NCBI GenBank assembly: GCA_016213885.1
Contig: JACQZM010000338.1
Span: 4,003-41,623 of the forward strand
Origin: Candidatus Rifleibacteriota bacterium
Lineage (GTDB): Bacteria; Muiribacteriota; UBA6191; JACPRK01; JACQZM01
Reading direction: 5' to 3'
Length of the DNA stretch: 37,621 bases
Shown: positions 15,897 through 29,194 of the stretch, piece after piece
Numbering within the stretch: position 1 is the stretch's first letter
Layout of the letters: each line of letters opens with the position of its first letter
Notes under the pieces: generated by a model
Databases searched by the model: none
What the model was told of the DNA's origin: nothing
Seen by the model: only the letters and a program-made list of their open reading frames with translations
Position numbers and translations under genes: made by a program

Positions 15897-18378
15897 TCAA
15901 CGCCGTTCAGGTCCCAGGATCGCCCGGGCCGCGGCCGAATCCTTCATGGGAAGCTCGTTCCGCCAGCGTCGGTCGAACGAACGGAGCGCCCCTGCCACGG
16001 CCGCGGACGTGGGCACCGTCCCGATCTCGCCGGCGCCCCGCGCCCCGTAGGGGCCTTCCTTCTCAGGCTCCTCGATGAAGGTGCATTCCACCCGGGGCAT
16101 GTGGCGAGCTCTCAGGATTCCCAGTCGCCCCAGGTGGGTCACCTGGATGACCCCGTCCGTCACTGGAAGCTCCTCCGTGAGCGCCTGTCCAAGCCCCATG
16201 TGGATCGCCCCCTCGATCTGGCCCTCCAGCAAGAGCGGGTTCATCACCCGTCCCACGTCGTGGGCCGCCACGACCCGCTCGAGCCGCCCCTGGTCGTCCA
16301 GGATGACCACCTGGGTCGCGAACCCGTAGGTCAGGTGAGTGACCGGCTCCCGGTCGATGTCCGCGATGTCGGTGGTCCAGTCGCAGACGTACTCGCCGAA
16401 GAACGTCCGGCCGGCCAGGCGGACCAGCGACCTCCTGGCCTCGTTCGCGTCCGGTCCCGGGCGGTAGCCGACCCCGTCGAGGGCATCCTTCAGCTTCCGG
16501 GCCGCCCGGATCGTCGCGCTGCAGGCGAGCACCGGGCCCCGGGAGGCCGTGGTCATGCCGCAGGGCACCGGCTGGCGGGTGGAGACCATCCCCTCGAGAA
16601 CCGCCGGGGGCAGGCCGGTCTCCTCGCAGACCGTCTGGGCCATCACGGTCAGCAGGCCCTGCCCCATCTCGGTGAAGCCGGTGAAGATCCGCACCGCCCC
16701 CAGGGCCGTGACCTCCAGCACCGTCTCGCCCGAATCGTCGACGCCGTTCCCGATGCCGACGTTCTTGACCCCGCAGGCGATGCCGGCGTACCGGGCGCCG
16801 CGATACGCCTCCCGCACCGCTTCGAGCGTCCTCTTCAGACCGATCGGACCCAGCTTCTGGCCGGTGCCGAACCGGTCGCCCTCGGCCAGGGCGTTGCGCC
16901 ACCGGATCTCCCACCCGTCGAGGCCGAGCCGGTCCGCCAGCCTGTCGAGGCAGCCCTCCAGGGCGAACGCCACCTGACCCACCCCGAACCCCCGCATGGC
17001 GCCGCACGGCGGGTTGTTCGTGTACACGGCCAGCGATTCGACGTCGACGGCCGGCACCCGGTAGGAGCCGGTGGCGTGGCCGCAGGCCCGCTCGATGACC
17101 CCTCACCGGCCTTCCGGTCTTCGCGGCCAGCACGGCCGCGTGGCCCTGGACGCTCAGGTCTTCCTTGCCGCCGAAGGCGCCGCCCGGCGGCACGAGCTCC
17201 ACCTCGAGCTCGTCCTCCGGGATCCCCAGGATGCCGGCCACCTGGCGCCGGTCGTGGAAGATGCCCTGGCCCGGCGTGAAGAGCTTCCACGTCCGGTCCC
17301 CGGTGGCCGGCGGGACGGCGATGGCGCACTCGGTCTCCAGGAACGCGTGCTCCACGAACTGGGTGGAGAACGTCTCGCTGACCGTGTGGGCCGACGCGGC
17401 CAGCGCCGCCTCCGCGTCGCCCCGGCGCAGAACGCTCCTGGTGAGCAGGTTGCCTCCGGGGTGGACCCGGGGGGCGTCGGGCTTCAGCGCCTCCTCCGGG
17501 TCGGTCAGCGGCGGGAGAGGCGCGACCTCGACCCGGATCGCCCGGACCGCTTCCCTGGCGGCGCGCCGGCTCGTCGCCGCCACGGCGGCCAGGGCGTTGC
17601 CGACGTAGCGGATCTCCTCGCCCACGGCGACGAAGACCGGCCAGTCGTGCTCCACGAGCCCCTGGAACCGCTCCCCCGGCACGTCCTCCGCGGTCGCCAC
17701 GGCCACCACGCCCTCCACGGCAAGAGCGCCCGAGACGTCCACGCAGAGCAGCGTGGCCCGGGGTATCCGGGCCAGGCAGACCGCGCCCTCCAAGAGCCCC
17801 GGCATCGACAGGTCCGAAAGGAACGGTCGATCGCCCCGGGCCAGCCCGTCGCCGACGAGCTTCGGCAAGGCCGTGCCGACCCTGCCGGATCGCTCCGGAA
17901 CCGCCACGGGCTCGCCCCGCCTCGAGGCCGCGGCGAGCCTGACCGCGTCGACGATCTTCGCGTAGCCGGTGCAGCGGCACAGGTGCGGATCCAGGGTGCG
18001 CCGGATCGTCGCCTCGTCCGGATCGGGGTCCGTCGCGAGCAGCGCCCGGGTACGCATCACGATCCCGGGCGTGCAGAACCCGCACTGGAGCGCCCCGGCC
18101 TCGTGGAACGCCCTCGCCAGGCCGTCGCGCTCCGCCTCGGGCAGGCCCTCCAGCGTCGTCACCGAGCGGCCCGCGACCGTGCCGACCGGGAGCACGCACG
18201 ACAGCCGGGCCACGCCGTCCACCAGCACGGTACAGCAACCGCAGGCGGCCTGACCGGAGCATCCGTCCTTCGGCGAGACCAGCCCCGCGTGGACCCGGAG
18301 GACTTCCAGGAGGCTGGCGTCGGGCGGGGCCATGGCCTCGAAGAGGCTCCCGTTGAGAGTGAAGCTGATCCTGGTCAT
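15897..18378 (-). pseudogene. Selenium-dependent-type xanthine dehydrogenase, broken by internal deletion and frameshift
   Basis: The protein begins at ATG 18378 (MTRISFTLNGSLFEA). It has both 2Fe-2S clusters (CSGQAACGCC and the later CGFCTPG...CRCTGY), then the molybdopterin-binding part up to PPGGAFGGKEDLSVQGHAA...TGRPVR. At 17097-17106 the frame shifts. The protein continues in another frame with VIERACGHATGSYRVPAVDV, PPCGAMRGFGVGQVAF, FTEMGQGLL, HDVGRVMNP and a normal end at 15897. About 50-55 residues expected between TGRPV and the VIERA block (the SRxES...HPKRHP and GDTGAYAS region) are absent. So this is a deletion with frameshift and not a single sequencing slip. The 2Fe-2S plus Mo-domain fusion without FAD fits selenium-dependent XDH (TIGR03311-like), which oxidises purines. 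Both halves otherwise look conserved, so inactivation or assembly error is recent. Confidence 0.85.
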
Positions 18379-18596
18379 GTGGCCGCCGCGGGCGGCGGCA
18401 GCTCGACGAAGTCGTCGTGGGGATGGCAGATCCCGCAGTGGAGAGCATCCTCCACGGGCAGCACGCTGATGCTGCCGTTCTTCCCTGGCATCGCTGCCAT
18501 GATGAACGGCCGGGTCTTGAAATGGTCCGGGCAGAGCGCCCGGCCGCAGAAGCGGCAGATCCCCGCCGCCGTCCTCTCGCACTGGTGACACGTCAT
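18375..18596 (-). CDS. Small Cys/His-rich zinc-finger-like protein
   Basis: The protein has 73 residues with two or three CxxC pairs: C3xxC6, C14xxC17, C22xxH25 and a later C54xxC57xxH59. This is a B-box/treble-clef-like pattern that would bind one or two zinc ions. It overlaps the start of the dehydrogenase by ATGA, so it is translationally coupled to it; a role in that enzyme's maturation or regulation is inference. AAAGGA lies about 10 nt before ATG 18596. No precise family is recognised. Confidence 0.75.
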   Translation of the reverse strand: MTCHQCERTAAGICRFCGRALCPDHFKTRPFIMAAMPGKNGSISVLPVEDALHCGICHPHDDFVELPPPAAAT

Positions 18597-18634
18597 CGAA
18601 GCAAAGTCCTTTCAAGAGGTCAGGCTGGGGACCG

Positions 18635-24017
<5,383 letters not shown>

Positions 24018-24057
24018 AGTCTCCAGAATCTCCTCGGAGGCTCCAGGGTGCGACCGG

Positions 24058-25692
24058 CTATCGGGTCAGCACGCGGCAGACCGTGGCCAGGAGCGATTCG
24101 GCCCTGTACGGCTTCTGGATGAAGGCCTCCGGCGGCTCCCCGTCCGTGGCACCCAGCGTGTCGGCCTCGCTGTAGCCGCTCATCATGATCACCGGCCTGC
24201 CCGGGGCGATCCGTCTGATCTCGGCGAGGGCGGACGGCCCGCTCATCCGGGGCATGGTGGCGTCCAGGAGCACCACCGAGATCTGGTCCGACCGGGCCCG
24301 GAGCAGGTCCAGCGCCTCCTGGCCGTCGCTCGCCGTGAGCGTCTCGAAGCCGGCCGACTCCAGGGTCAGCTGGGCCACCTCCCGGACCCCGTCCTCGTCG
24401 TCGACCACGAGGACCGTCCCCTTGAGACGGTCCGGCGCCTGCACCGGTGGCGCCGGGGGCTCATGCGGGCCTGGCCGCTCCGGCGTCGCCGGAACGCCGA
24501 CGGGCTTCCGGTCGGGCCGAGGGGTATCCCGGAGCGTCTCTTCCAGGAGCTGCTTGGACGGCAGGAGCACCGTGATCTTGGTGCCGCGATCCGGCTCGCT
24601 GGTCACCTTGACGGAACCCCTGTGGCCCCGGACGATGCCCAGGACGGTCGCTCCGCCGAGCCCCCGGCCGGCGAACTTGGTGGAGAAGAACGGATCGAAC
24701 ACCCTGGCGATCGTCTGGGCATCCATGCCCTTGCCGGAGTCGGAGACATCGACGAAGACGTAGCTTCCCTCGGGTCTGCCGTCGTCCACGTAGCAGTCCG
24801 CCAGCACCTCGCGGGTCGCGTGTCTGACCCCCGTGGCGATGGAGATCACCCCGCGGCTCTCTCCGATCGCCTCGGCGGCGTTGGTGACGAGGTTCACCAG
24901 GAGCTGGCGGAGCTGGAACCCGTCGCCGCGCACCGCTGGCAGGGCCACCGCGAGGTTGTACTTCACGTGGACGTTCTTCGGGAGCCAGGTCTTCATCAAC
25001 GCCAGGGAGTTGTCGATCTCGGCGCTCAGGTCGAGGTCTCGCCAGACCATGGCGCCCAGCCCGCTGGAGAGGAGCATCTGGGTGGTGAGCTCCTTGGCCC
25101 GGGTCACGGCCCGATCGATACGTTCCAGGTTGTCCCGGGCGGGCGAGTCGGCCGACAGGTCCAGACTGGCCAGACTGGCGTTGCCGCTGATGATCTGCAG
25201 GAGGTTGTTGAAATCGTGGGCCAGACCGCCGGCCATGACCGCCAGGCTCTCCAGCTTCCGGGCCCTCTGGACATGCTCGGCCAGCTGTTGACGGCGGCTC
25301 TCCGCCCTGACGCGCTCCACGGCGTAGCGGATGGCGCGACCGAGCCACCTGGCGTTGACCTCCTCCTTGAGCAGGAAGTCCTGGACGCCCTCGGTCATCG
25401 CCCTGTTCGTCGTTTCGCGATCGTCCAGCCCGGTCATGATCACGATGGGCAGATCCGGAGCGGCCTTGCGGATCCTCCTGGGGCCCTCGAGCCCCCGGGC
25501 GTCGGGCAGGCCCAGATCGAGGAGGACCACGTCGAACCGTGTCGTCGCCACGGCTTCCAGCGCCTCGTCGAGCCGCGCCACCTCCGCCAGCTCCGAGCCG
25601 GGAGGGACCGTCCGCTCCGCCTTGGCGGCGAGCACCATCTCCCGGATGAGGCGGGCGTCGCCGGGATTGTCTTCGACCAGAAGGATCTTCAT
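24058..25692 (-). CDS. Hybrid sensor: REC-histidine kinase-REC
   Basis: The protein has 544 residues from ATG 25692. A first receiver domain (1-120) has KILLVEDNPGDARLI, phospho-Asp in VVLLDLGLPDARG and Lys in DFLLKEE. A DHp helix has GLAHDFNNLL (His in the AHDFNN motif typical of NtrB-like hybrid kinases). The ATPase domain has SDSGKGMD and GRGLGGATVLGIV...GT. A Pro-rich linker leads to a second receiver (about 430-544) with VVLLDATMPRMSG and the Lys in IQKPYR. There is no membrane segment, so it is cytosolic and likely receives phosphate through its N-terminal REC from another kinase. Promoter at 25747-25755; leader about 48 nt. Confidence 0.93.
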   Translation of the reverse strand: MKILLVEDNPGDARLIREMVLAAKAERTVPPGSELAEVARLDEALEAVATTRFDVVLLDLGLPDARGLEGPRRIRKAAPDLPIVIMTGLDDRETTNRAMTEGVQDFLLKEEVNARWLGRAIRYAVERVRAESRRQQLAEHVQRARKLESLAVMAGGLAHDFNNLLQIISGNASLASLDLSADSPARDNLERIDRAVTRAKELTTQMLLSSGLGAMVWRDLDLSAEIDNSLALMKTWLPKNVHVKYNLAVALPAVRGDGFQLRQLLVNLVTNAAEAIGESRGVISIATGVRHATREVLADCYVDDGRPEGSYVFVDVSDSGKGMDAQTIARVFDPFFSTKFAGRGLGGATVLGIVRGHRGSVKVTSEPDRGTKITVLLPSKQLLEETLRDTPRPDRKPVGVPATPERPGPHEPPAPPVQAPDRLKGTVLVVDDEDGVREVAQLTLESAGFETLTASDGQEALDLLRARSDQISVVLLDATMPRMSGPSALAEIRRIAPGRPVIMMSGYSEADTLGATDGEPPEAFIQKPYRAESLLATVCRVLTR

Positions 25693-25746
25693 GGGCCGTG
25701 GTCCCCTCTGCGTCCAGGGATGAGCTCCCGGTGATCTGTCCAGTCC

Positions 25747-25755
25747 ATTGTAGCA
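25747..25755 (-). promoter_or_regulatory. Extended -10 promoter of the hybrid kinase gene
   Basis: The minus strand reads TGC then TACAAT (25747-25752). No good -35 is seen 17-18 nt upstream, where the 9-bp hairpin 25771-25791 sits instead. An extended -10 can compensate for a poor -35. Confidence 0.5.
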
Positions 25756-25982
25756 GACGGGCGATTTCAAGACCCGGCGCCTCGCCGGGTCCGAGTCGCG
25801 CCCCCGAGCGCGACCTCAAACCTGATCCCCTCCTCTTCCCTTCCCCCGGGCGCGACTTCAGATGAATCCCTCCGCTTTCTTGGTGACTCTGCAGCCAGGC
25901 CGAGGCCTGATCACAGGCCCGACTCCGCGAAACGGGCAGGGAATCCTGGGATCCTCCGCCAGTAGCGAGGTTGTCTCCCGGG

Positions 25983-25991
25983 TGCTAGAGT
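25983..25991 (+). promoter_or_regulatory. Extended -10 promoter of the HEAT/pseudopilin operon
   Basis: TGC then TAGAGT (25986-25991), identical to the infC -10 element. The -35 region is poor, so activation by a regulator is possible. The start of transcription would be near 25998, 19 bases before GTG 26017. Confidence 0.5.
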
Positions 25992-26016
25992 TGGTTCGAT
26001 CGTCGGCGCCGTCGCC

Positions 26017-27897
26017 GTGGATGCCGCGCAAGCGACGGGCGCCCCGGTCGGCACTCCAGGCCACATGCTCAGTCCGGCAGACCGTGACAAGATCGCCGGT
26101 CAGTTCGCCGACCTGGCGCGAGACCAGAGCGCCACGCCGGGCGACTACTTCAGGTTCCTCTTCGGGCTTCCCGCGGACCCTGAAGCCATGGAGCTGGTGC
26201 TCCGTCTGGCCCGGGATCACTCTGCTGCGGCCCGGGCCTCGCTGGATGCGGCGATCGAGACTCTGAAGACCCGCGCGGCCCGACCGGCCCGGCAGACGAC
26301 CCCTGCGGGCTCGACCGCGTCGCACGCTCCGCGGCCGAGCCGGACGGGATCTTCCGAGATGGGGGGCCCTTCGCTTCGCTCATCCTGCCCCCCAAGCCCC
26401 CTCCCGGCTCCGATCACGACGGAAGCGCTGGTGAAGCTCCTCGGTTCCCCCGCGGCCTATCCGCCCAAGGTGGAGGCGCTGCTGGCCTGCGTCCGTGCCA
26501 GGGACAGAGCCCCGGTGCCCGCTGTCAGAAAGCTGATCGCCGGCGAACAGGACCCCTACGTCCTGGCGACCATGGCCTCGTTCCTCGGCCACCTGGGCGT
26601 GCCGGACGACGCCGGGCTCCTGGTCGGGCTGCTGCGGCACTCCGACACCCGGGTCGTGGCCAACGCGCTGGAGGCTCTCTACAGGCTGAAGGTCTCGGCG
26701 CCGCTGGCGACCCTGACCGCGCTGGCCGAGGCACCGGACAACCGGGTCCGGATCAACGCCCTGGCTCTGATCGCCCGGGACAGGCCCGAGAAGGTGCTGG
26801 ACCTCATCTTCTCGTTCCTGACGTCGTCGGAACCGGCGGCCAGGGGAGGGATGGCCTACCTCCTGGGCGAGCTCTCCGGGCGTCCCCGGGCGCTCGATCT
26901 GCTCCTGGAGATGCTGGCGGTGGAAGAGAAGACGCCGGTGCTGAAGCAGATCGCCAACGGTCTGAGAAAGCACGTGGCAGCCCGATCGGCGCCGACGGTG
27001 CTGGGGCCGCTCTGGGTGATGAGCAACCAGTTGACCGGCGCCAGGCTGGCCATGGTGAACACGGTGATCCACGAGATCGCGGTGGAGTCCGGCCTGGTCC
27101 AGAGCCAGGTGGTGGCGATCGGCCAGGAGCACCTGGAGAAGGGGCTCGACGCCTGGGAGGGAACCTCCCGTCCCCCCGATCCGGAGCCGGATTCGACCGG
27201 GTCGGCGCGGGCCGCTCCCGACCGGACGGCGAGGATCGACCCCGGCGAGGCGCCGGCGCCCCCGGATGCTGGAGCCGCCCGGACCACCAAGAAGCTCGAC
27301 CTCGCACAGCAGCTGGCCGAAGGCGACGCCGAGCTCCCGGCGACGTTCTCGGCGGTCTGGGGCGCCTCCGGGACCTCCGGCGCATCCACCAGGGCGATCG
27401 TCGTGCCCCGCGGGCACCCCCTGTTCGTGCAGCGCTGGGGGTGGCCTCTCGCCGCCCTGGGCTCCGTGGCCCTGATCGTCTCGGTGGCGCTCTGGTCGTT
27501 CACGGGCCAGGAGCCCACCGCCGTGGTCTCTCTGAGCGCCCAGCTCAAGAACGCGCCCTCCGCGAGGCCCTCGTTCAAGATCCAGCCGGCGCCCCGACCC
27601 TCCGTCGCCGGGCGGTCGGCCCGGCCGGCAGGGGGGACGAGAGTCGGCGGGACGCGCCCAGACGAAGAGGACCCGTACAAGGTGGCCCGTCACCTCGGCC
27701 CCACGGGCGCCTACCTGGACGTCGAGGGCGAGGTCGTCTCCGCCACCCCGGGGCGGGTTGTCGTGAGATGCCAGCGACGCTACTATCTGTTGAGGGGGAA
27801 GCAGTTCGGCAACCTACCGGCCGGCAAGACGATGCGGGTCCGGGGAACCGTGGCGGGCGTGGCGCGGAACGGCCTGATCTATGTGCAGGTGGGGTGA
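26017..27897 (+). CDS. HEAT-repeat protein with one membrane helix and C-terminal beta domain
   Basis: The protein has 626 residues from GTG 26017, or 610 from ATG 26065 (neither has a strong ribosome-binding site). Residues about 130-375 form HEAT-like helical pairs (PYVLATMASFLGHLGVPDDA, DTRVVANALEALYRL, NRVRINALALIARD). A Pro/Asp-rich linker follows, then one membrane helix near 480-500 (WPLAALGSVALIVSVALWSF), a basic linker (PSARPSFKIQPAPRPSVAGR) and a small C-terminal OB-like beta domain (YLDVEGEVVSATPGRVVVRC ... LIYVQVG). The HEAT part would be cytosolic and the beta domain periplasmic, a bitopic coupling protein. It heads the pseudopilin operon and overlaps the next start (TGATG), so a role in that machine is likely. 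No known family member is recognised. Confidence 0.8.
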   Translation: MDAAQATGAPVGTPGHMLSPADRDKIAGQFADLARDQSATPGDYFRFLFGLPADPEAMELVLRLARDHSAAARASLDAAIETLKTRAARPARQTTPAGSTASHAPRPSRTGSSEMGGPSLRSSCPPSPLPAPITTEALVKLLGSPAAYPPKVEALLACVRARDRAPVPAVRKLIAGEQDPYVLATMASFLGHLGVPDDAGLLVGLLRHSDTRVVANALEALYRLKVSAPLATLTALAEAPDNRVRINALALIARDRPEKVLDLIFSFLTSSEPAARGGMAYLLGELSGRPRALDLLLEMLAVEEKTPVLKQIANGLRKHVAARSAPTVLGPLWVMSNQLTGARLAMVNTVIHEIAVESGLVQSQVVAIGQEHLEKGLDAWEGTSRPPDPEPDSTGSARAAPDRTARIDPGEAPAPPDAGAARTTKKLDLAQQLAEGDAELPATFSAVWGASGTSGASTRAIVVPRGHPLFVQRWGWPLAALGSVALIVSVALWSFTGQEPTAVVSLSAQLKNAPSARPSFKIQPAPRPSVAGRSARPAGGTRVGGTRPDEEDPYKVARHLGPTGAYLDVEGEVVSATPGRVVVRCQRRYYLLRGKQFGNLPAGKTMRVRGTVAGVARNGLIYVQVG

Positions 27898-28451
27898 TGG
27901 GGCGAGGGAGTCGGGGAACGACCGTGCTGGAGGTGCTGATCGGCACGGCCATTCTCGCGGCTCTCGTGGCGGCCTGCTACGGGGTCATGAACCTCCTGTT
28001 CTCCACGCGCAGTCGCCACAGCCTCACCTCGATGACCCGTCGATCGTTCGTCCAGAAGGACGCTCGCGCCGGGTTCAGGCGACTCATCTACAGGCTCAGG
28101 GAGTCGATCCAGGTGATCGACCCCGCACCCGGGACCGGCGGACCGACCCTGACGTTCAGGGACATCACGAACCAGAAGATCCGGATCCGGCTCGATGGCT
28201 CCCAGAGCCGGGTCCTGTCGGAGAAGGAGGTGGCGGGCACGTGGGCGGTGGAGACAGCGCCGACGCTGGTCCAGGCCGGCGCCGACGCCCTCCCGGCCAG
28301 CTGGCCCGTGGCGATGCTCAACTGCACGGCCATCCATTTCTCCGTTCTCTCGCCGGAGTGCGTCTCCGTCGTCGCCACACTGGTCAGCGAGGGGCAGAGC
28401 GGGTCGTACATGACCGTGATCAAGCTGCGCAACGCCAACGTGAACCTCTAG
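27897..28451 (+). CDS. GspJ/PulJ-like pseudopilin
   Basis: The protein has 184 residues. A short leader MGRGSRG is followed by a type IV prepilin cleavage site and T1-T-V-L-E5, with the required Glu at +5, then the hydrophobic helix VLIGTAILAALVAACYGVMNLLFS. The size and the RRSFVQKDARAGFRRLIYRL segment after the helix resemble minor pseudopilin J of type II secretion or ComGF-like proteins. Prepilin peptidase would process it and it would join a pilus tip complex. ATG 27897 overlaps the previous stop by one base. AGGTGGGG provides the ribosome-binding site. Confidence 0.82.
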   Translation: MGRGSRGTTVLEVLIGTAILAALVAACYGVMNLLFSTRSRHSLTSMTRRSFVQKDARAGFRRLIYRLRESIQVIDPAPGTGGPTLTFRDITNQKIRIRLDGSQSRVLSEKEVAGTWAVETAPTLVQAGADALPASWPVAMLNCTAIHFSVLSPECVSVVATLVSEGQSGSYMTVIKLRNANVNL

Positions 28452-28456
28452 GTCTC

Positions 28457-29173
28457 GTGAAGAACGCGCGATCCGGGAACTTGATGGTCCTGGCGCTGAT
28501 CCTGGCGCTGATCATCTTCGTCGGCGTCTCATCCATGGATTACCTGACCAGGGCGGACGTCTCCGCCACGACCAACCTCGTCAGGGAGCTGAAGGCGACC
28601 TATCTGGCCGAGTCGATCGCGGCACAGATCGAGTCCAGGGCCAACCGACACCCGTGGGAGCTCCGGTTCTGGCTGATCGAGGCGCAGGCCGCCGGCACCG
28701 TGACCCCCGGGTCCGGGATCATGCCGTCGGTGACGTTCAACAGGTCCACCAGTCACGTGGACCTGTCGGGCGATGCCACGCCGTCCACCGAGTACGACTT
28801 CGTGGGGGTCGTCAAGGACGTGGATTCGGGGATGAAAGACTACCGCATCTACGTCGAGGTGAACTACCAGGGCACATCGTTCACCTTCAGCTGGGACAAG
28901 CGCTACCAGGAGTCGCTCCTGGGGGGGATGAACCGGAACACCTCCCGGCTGGACAAGCAGCTCGAGGAGACCGCGGCGAACACCGTCCCGACCGATCAGC
29001 TCATCGACGGGATCAAGTCGTCCGCCGCGGCGCCTGCGCCGGGCACCCTGTCCCCGGAGTTCCTCCAGCTGCTGGACACGCTCCGGACCGACGAGAGGAC
29101 CTACGCCGGCGCCACGGAGACCCCTCCGGAACCGGCCGGATCACCGTCACCGCTACCACCGCCCCAGTACTAG
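28457..29173 (+). CDS. GspK/PilX-like minor pilin
   Basis: The protein has 238 residues from GTG 28457, five bases after the previous stop. A short basic start (MKNARSG) precedes N-L-M-V-L and a long hydrophobic helix (MVLALILALIIFVGVSSMDYL). The Glu at +5 is missing, which is characteristic of GspK/PilX members. The downstream ELKATYLAESIAAQIESRANR segment matches the amphipathic helix typical of these proteins. The mature part is rich in polar residues and ends with a Pro-rich tail (PPEPAGSPSPLPPPQY). It probably caps the pilus tip with the J-like protein. GspK-type proteins are usually larger (about 300 residues), so the identification is by class only. Confidence 0.75.
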   Translation: MKNARSGNLMVLALILALIIFVGVSSMDYLTRADVSATTNLVRELKATYLAESIAAQIESRANRHPWELRFWLIEAQAAGTVTPGSGIMPSVTFNRSTSHVDLSGDATPSTEYDFVGVVKDVDSGMKDYRIYVEVNYQGTSFTFSWDKRYQESLLGGMNRNTSRLDKQLEETAANTVPTDQLIDGIKSSAAAPAPGTLSPEFLQLLDTLRTDERTYAGATETPPEPAGSPSPLPPPQY

Positions 29174-29194
29174 CTCCGAGGAGGGGGTCCGGTC

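Larger units (their letters stand above)
25693..26016. other. Divergent intergenic region with promoters and inverted repeats
   Basis: About 320 bases between the hybrid kinase (minus) and the HEAT-repeat gene (plus). It contains TGC-TACAAT on the minus strand (25747-25755), a 9-bp hairpin GACCCGGCG/CGCCGGGTC (25771-25779 with 25783-25791) just upstream of it, a second hairpin GGCCTG-ATCA-CAGGCC (25905-25920) and TGC-TAGAGT on the plus strand (25983-25991). No gene is seen. Confidence 0.55.

Noticed and set aside
17097..17106. Programmed ribosomal frameshift in the dehydrogenase
   Set aside because: A programmed shift would keep all residues. Here about 50-55 residues expected by the family are missing, so a deletion is the better explanation.
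15897..18378. In-frame selenocysteine codon in the dehydrogenase
   Set aside because: Selenium-dependent XDH uses a labile selenium ligand and not selenocysteine, and no TGA lies at a conserved Cys.
24018..24057. Terminator between pyrG and the hybrid kinase
   Set aside because: Only a short CCTC/GAGG pairing without T-tract; not enough to call.
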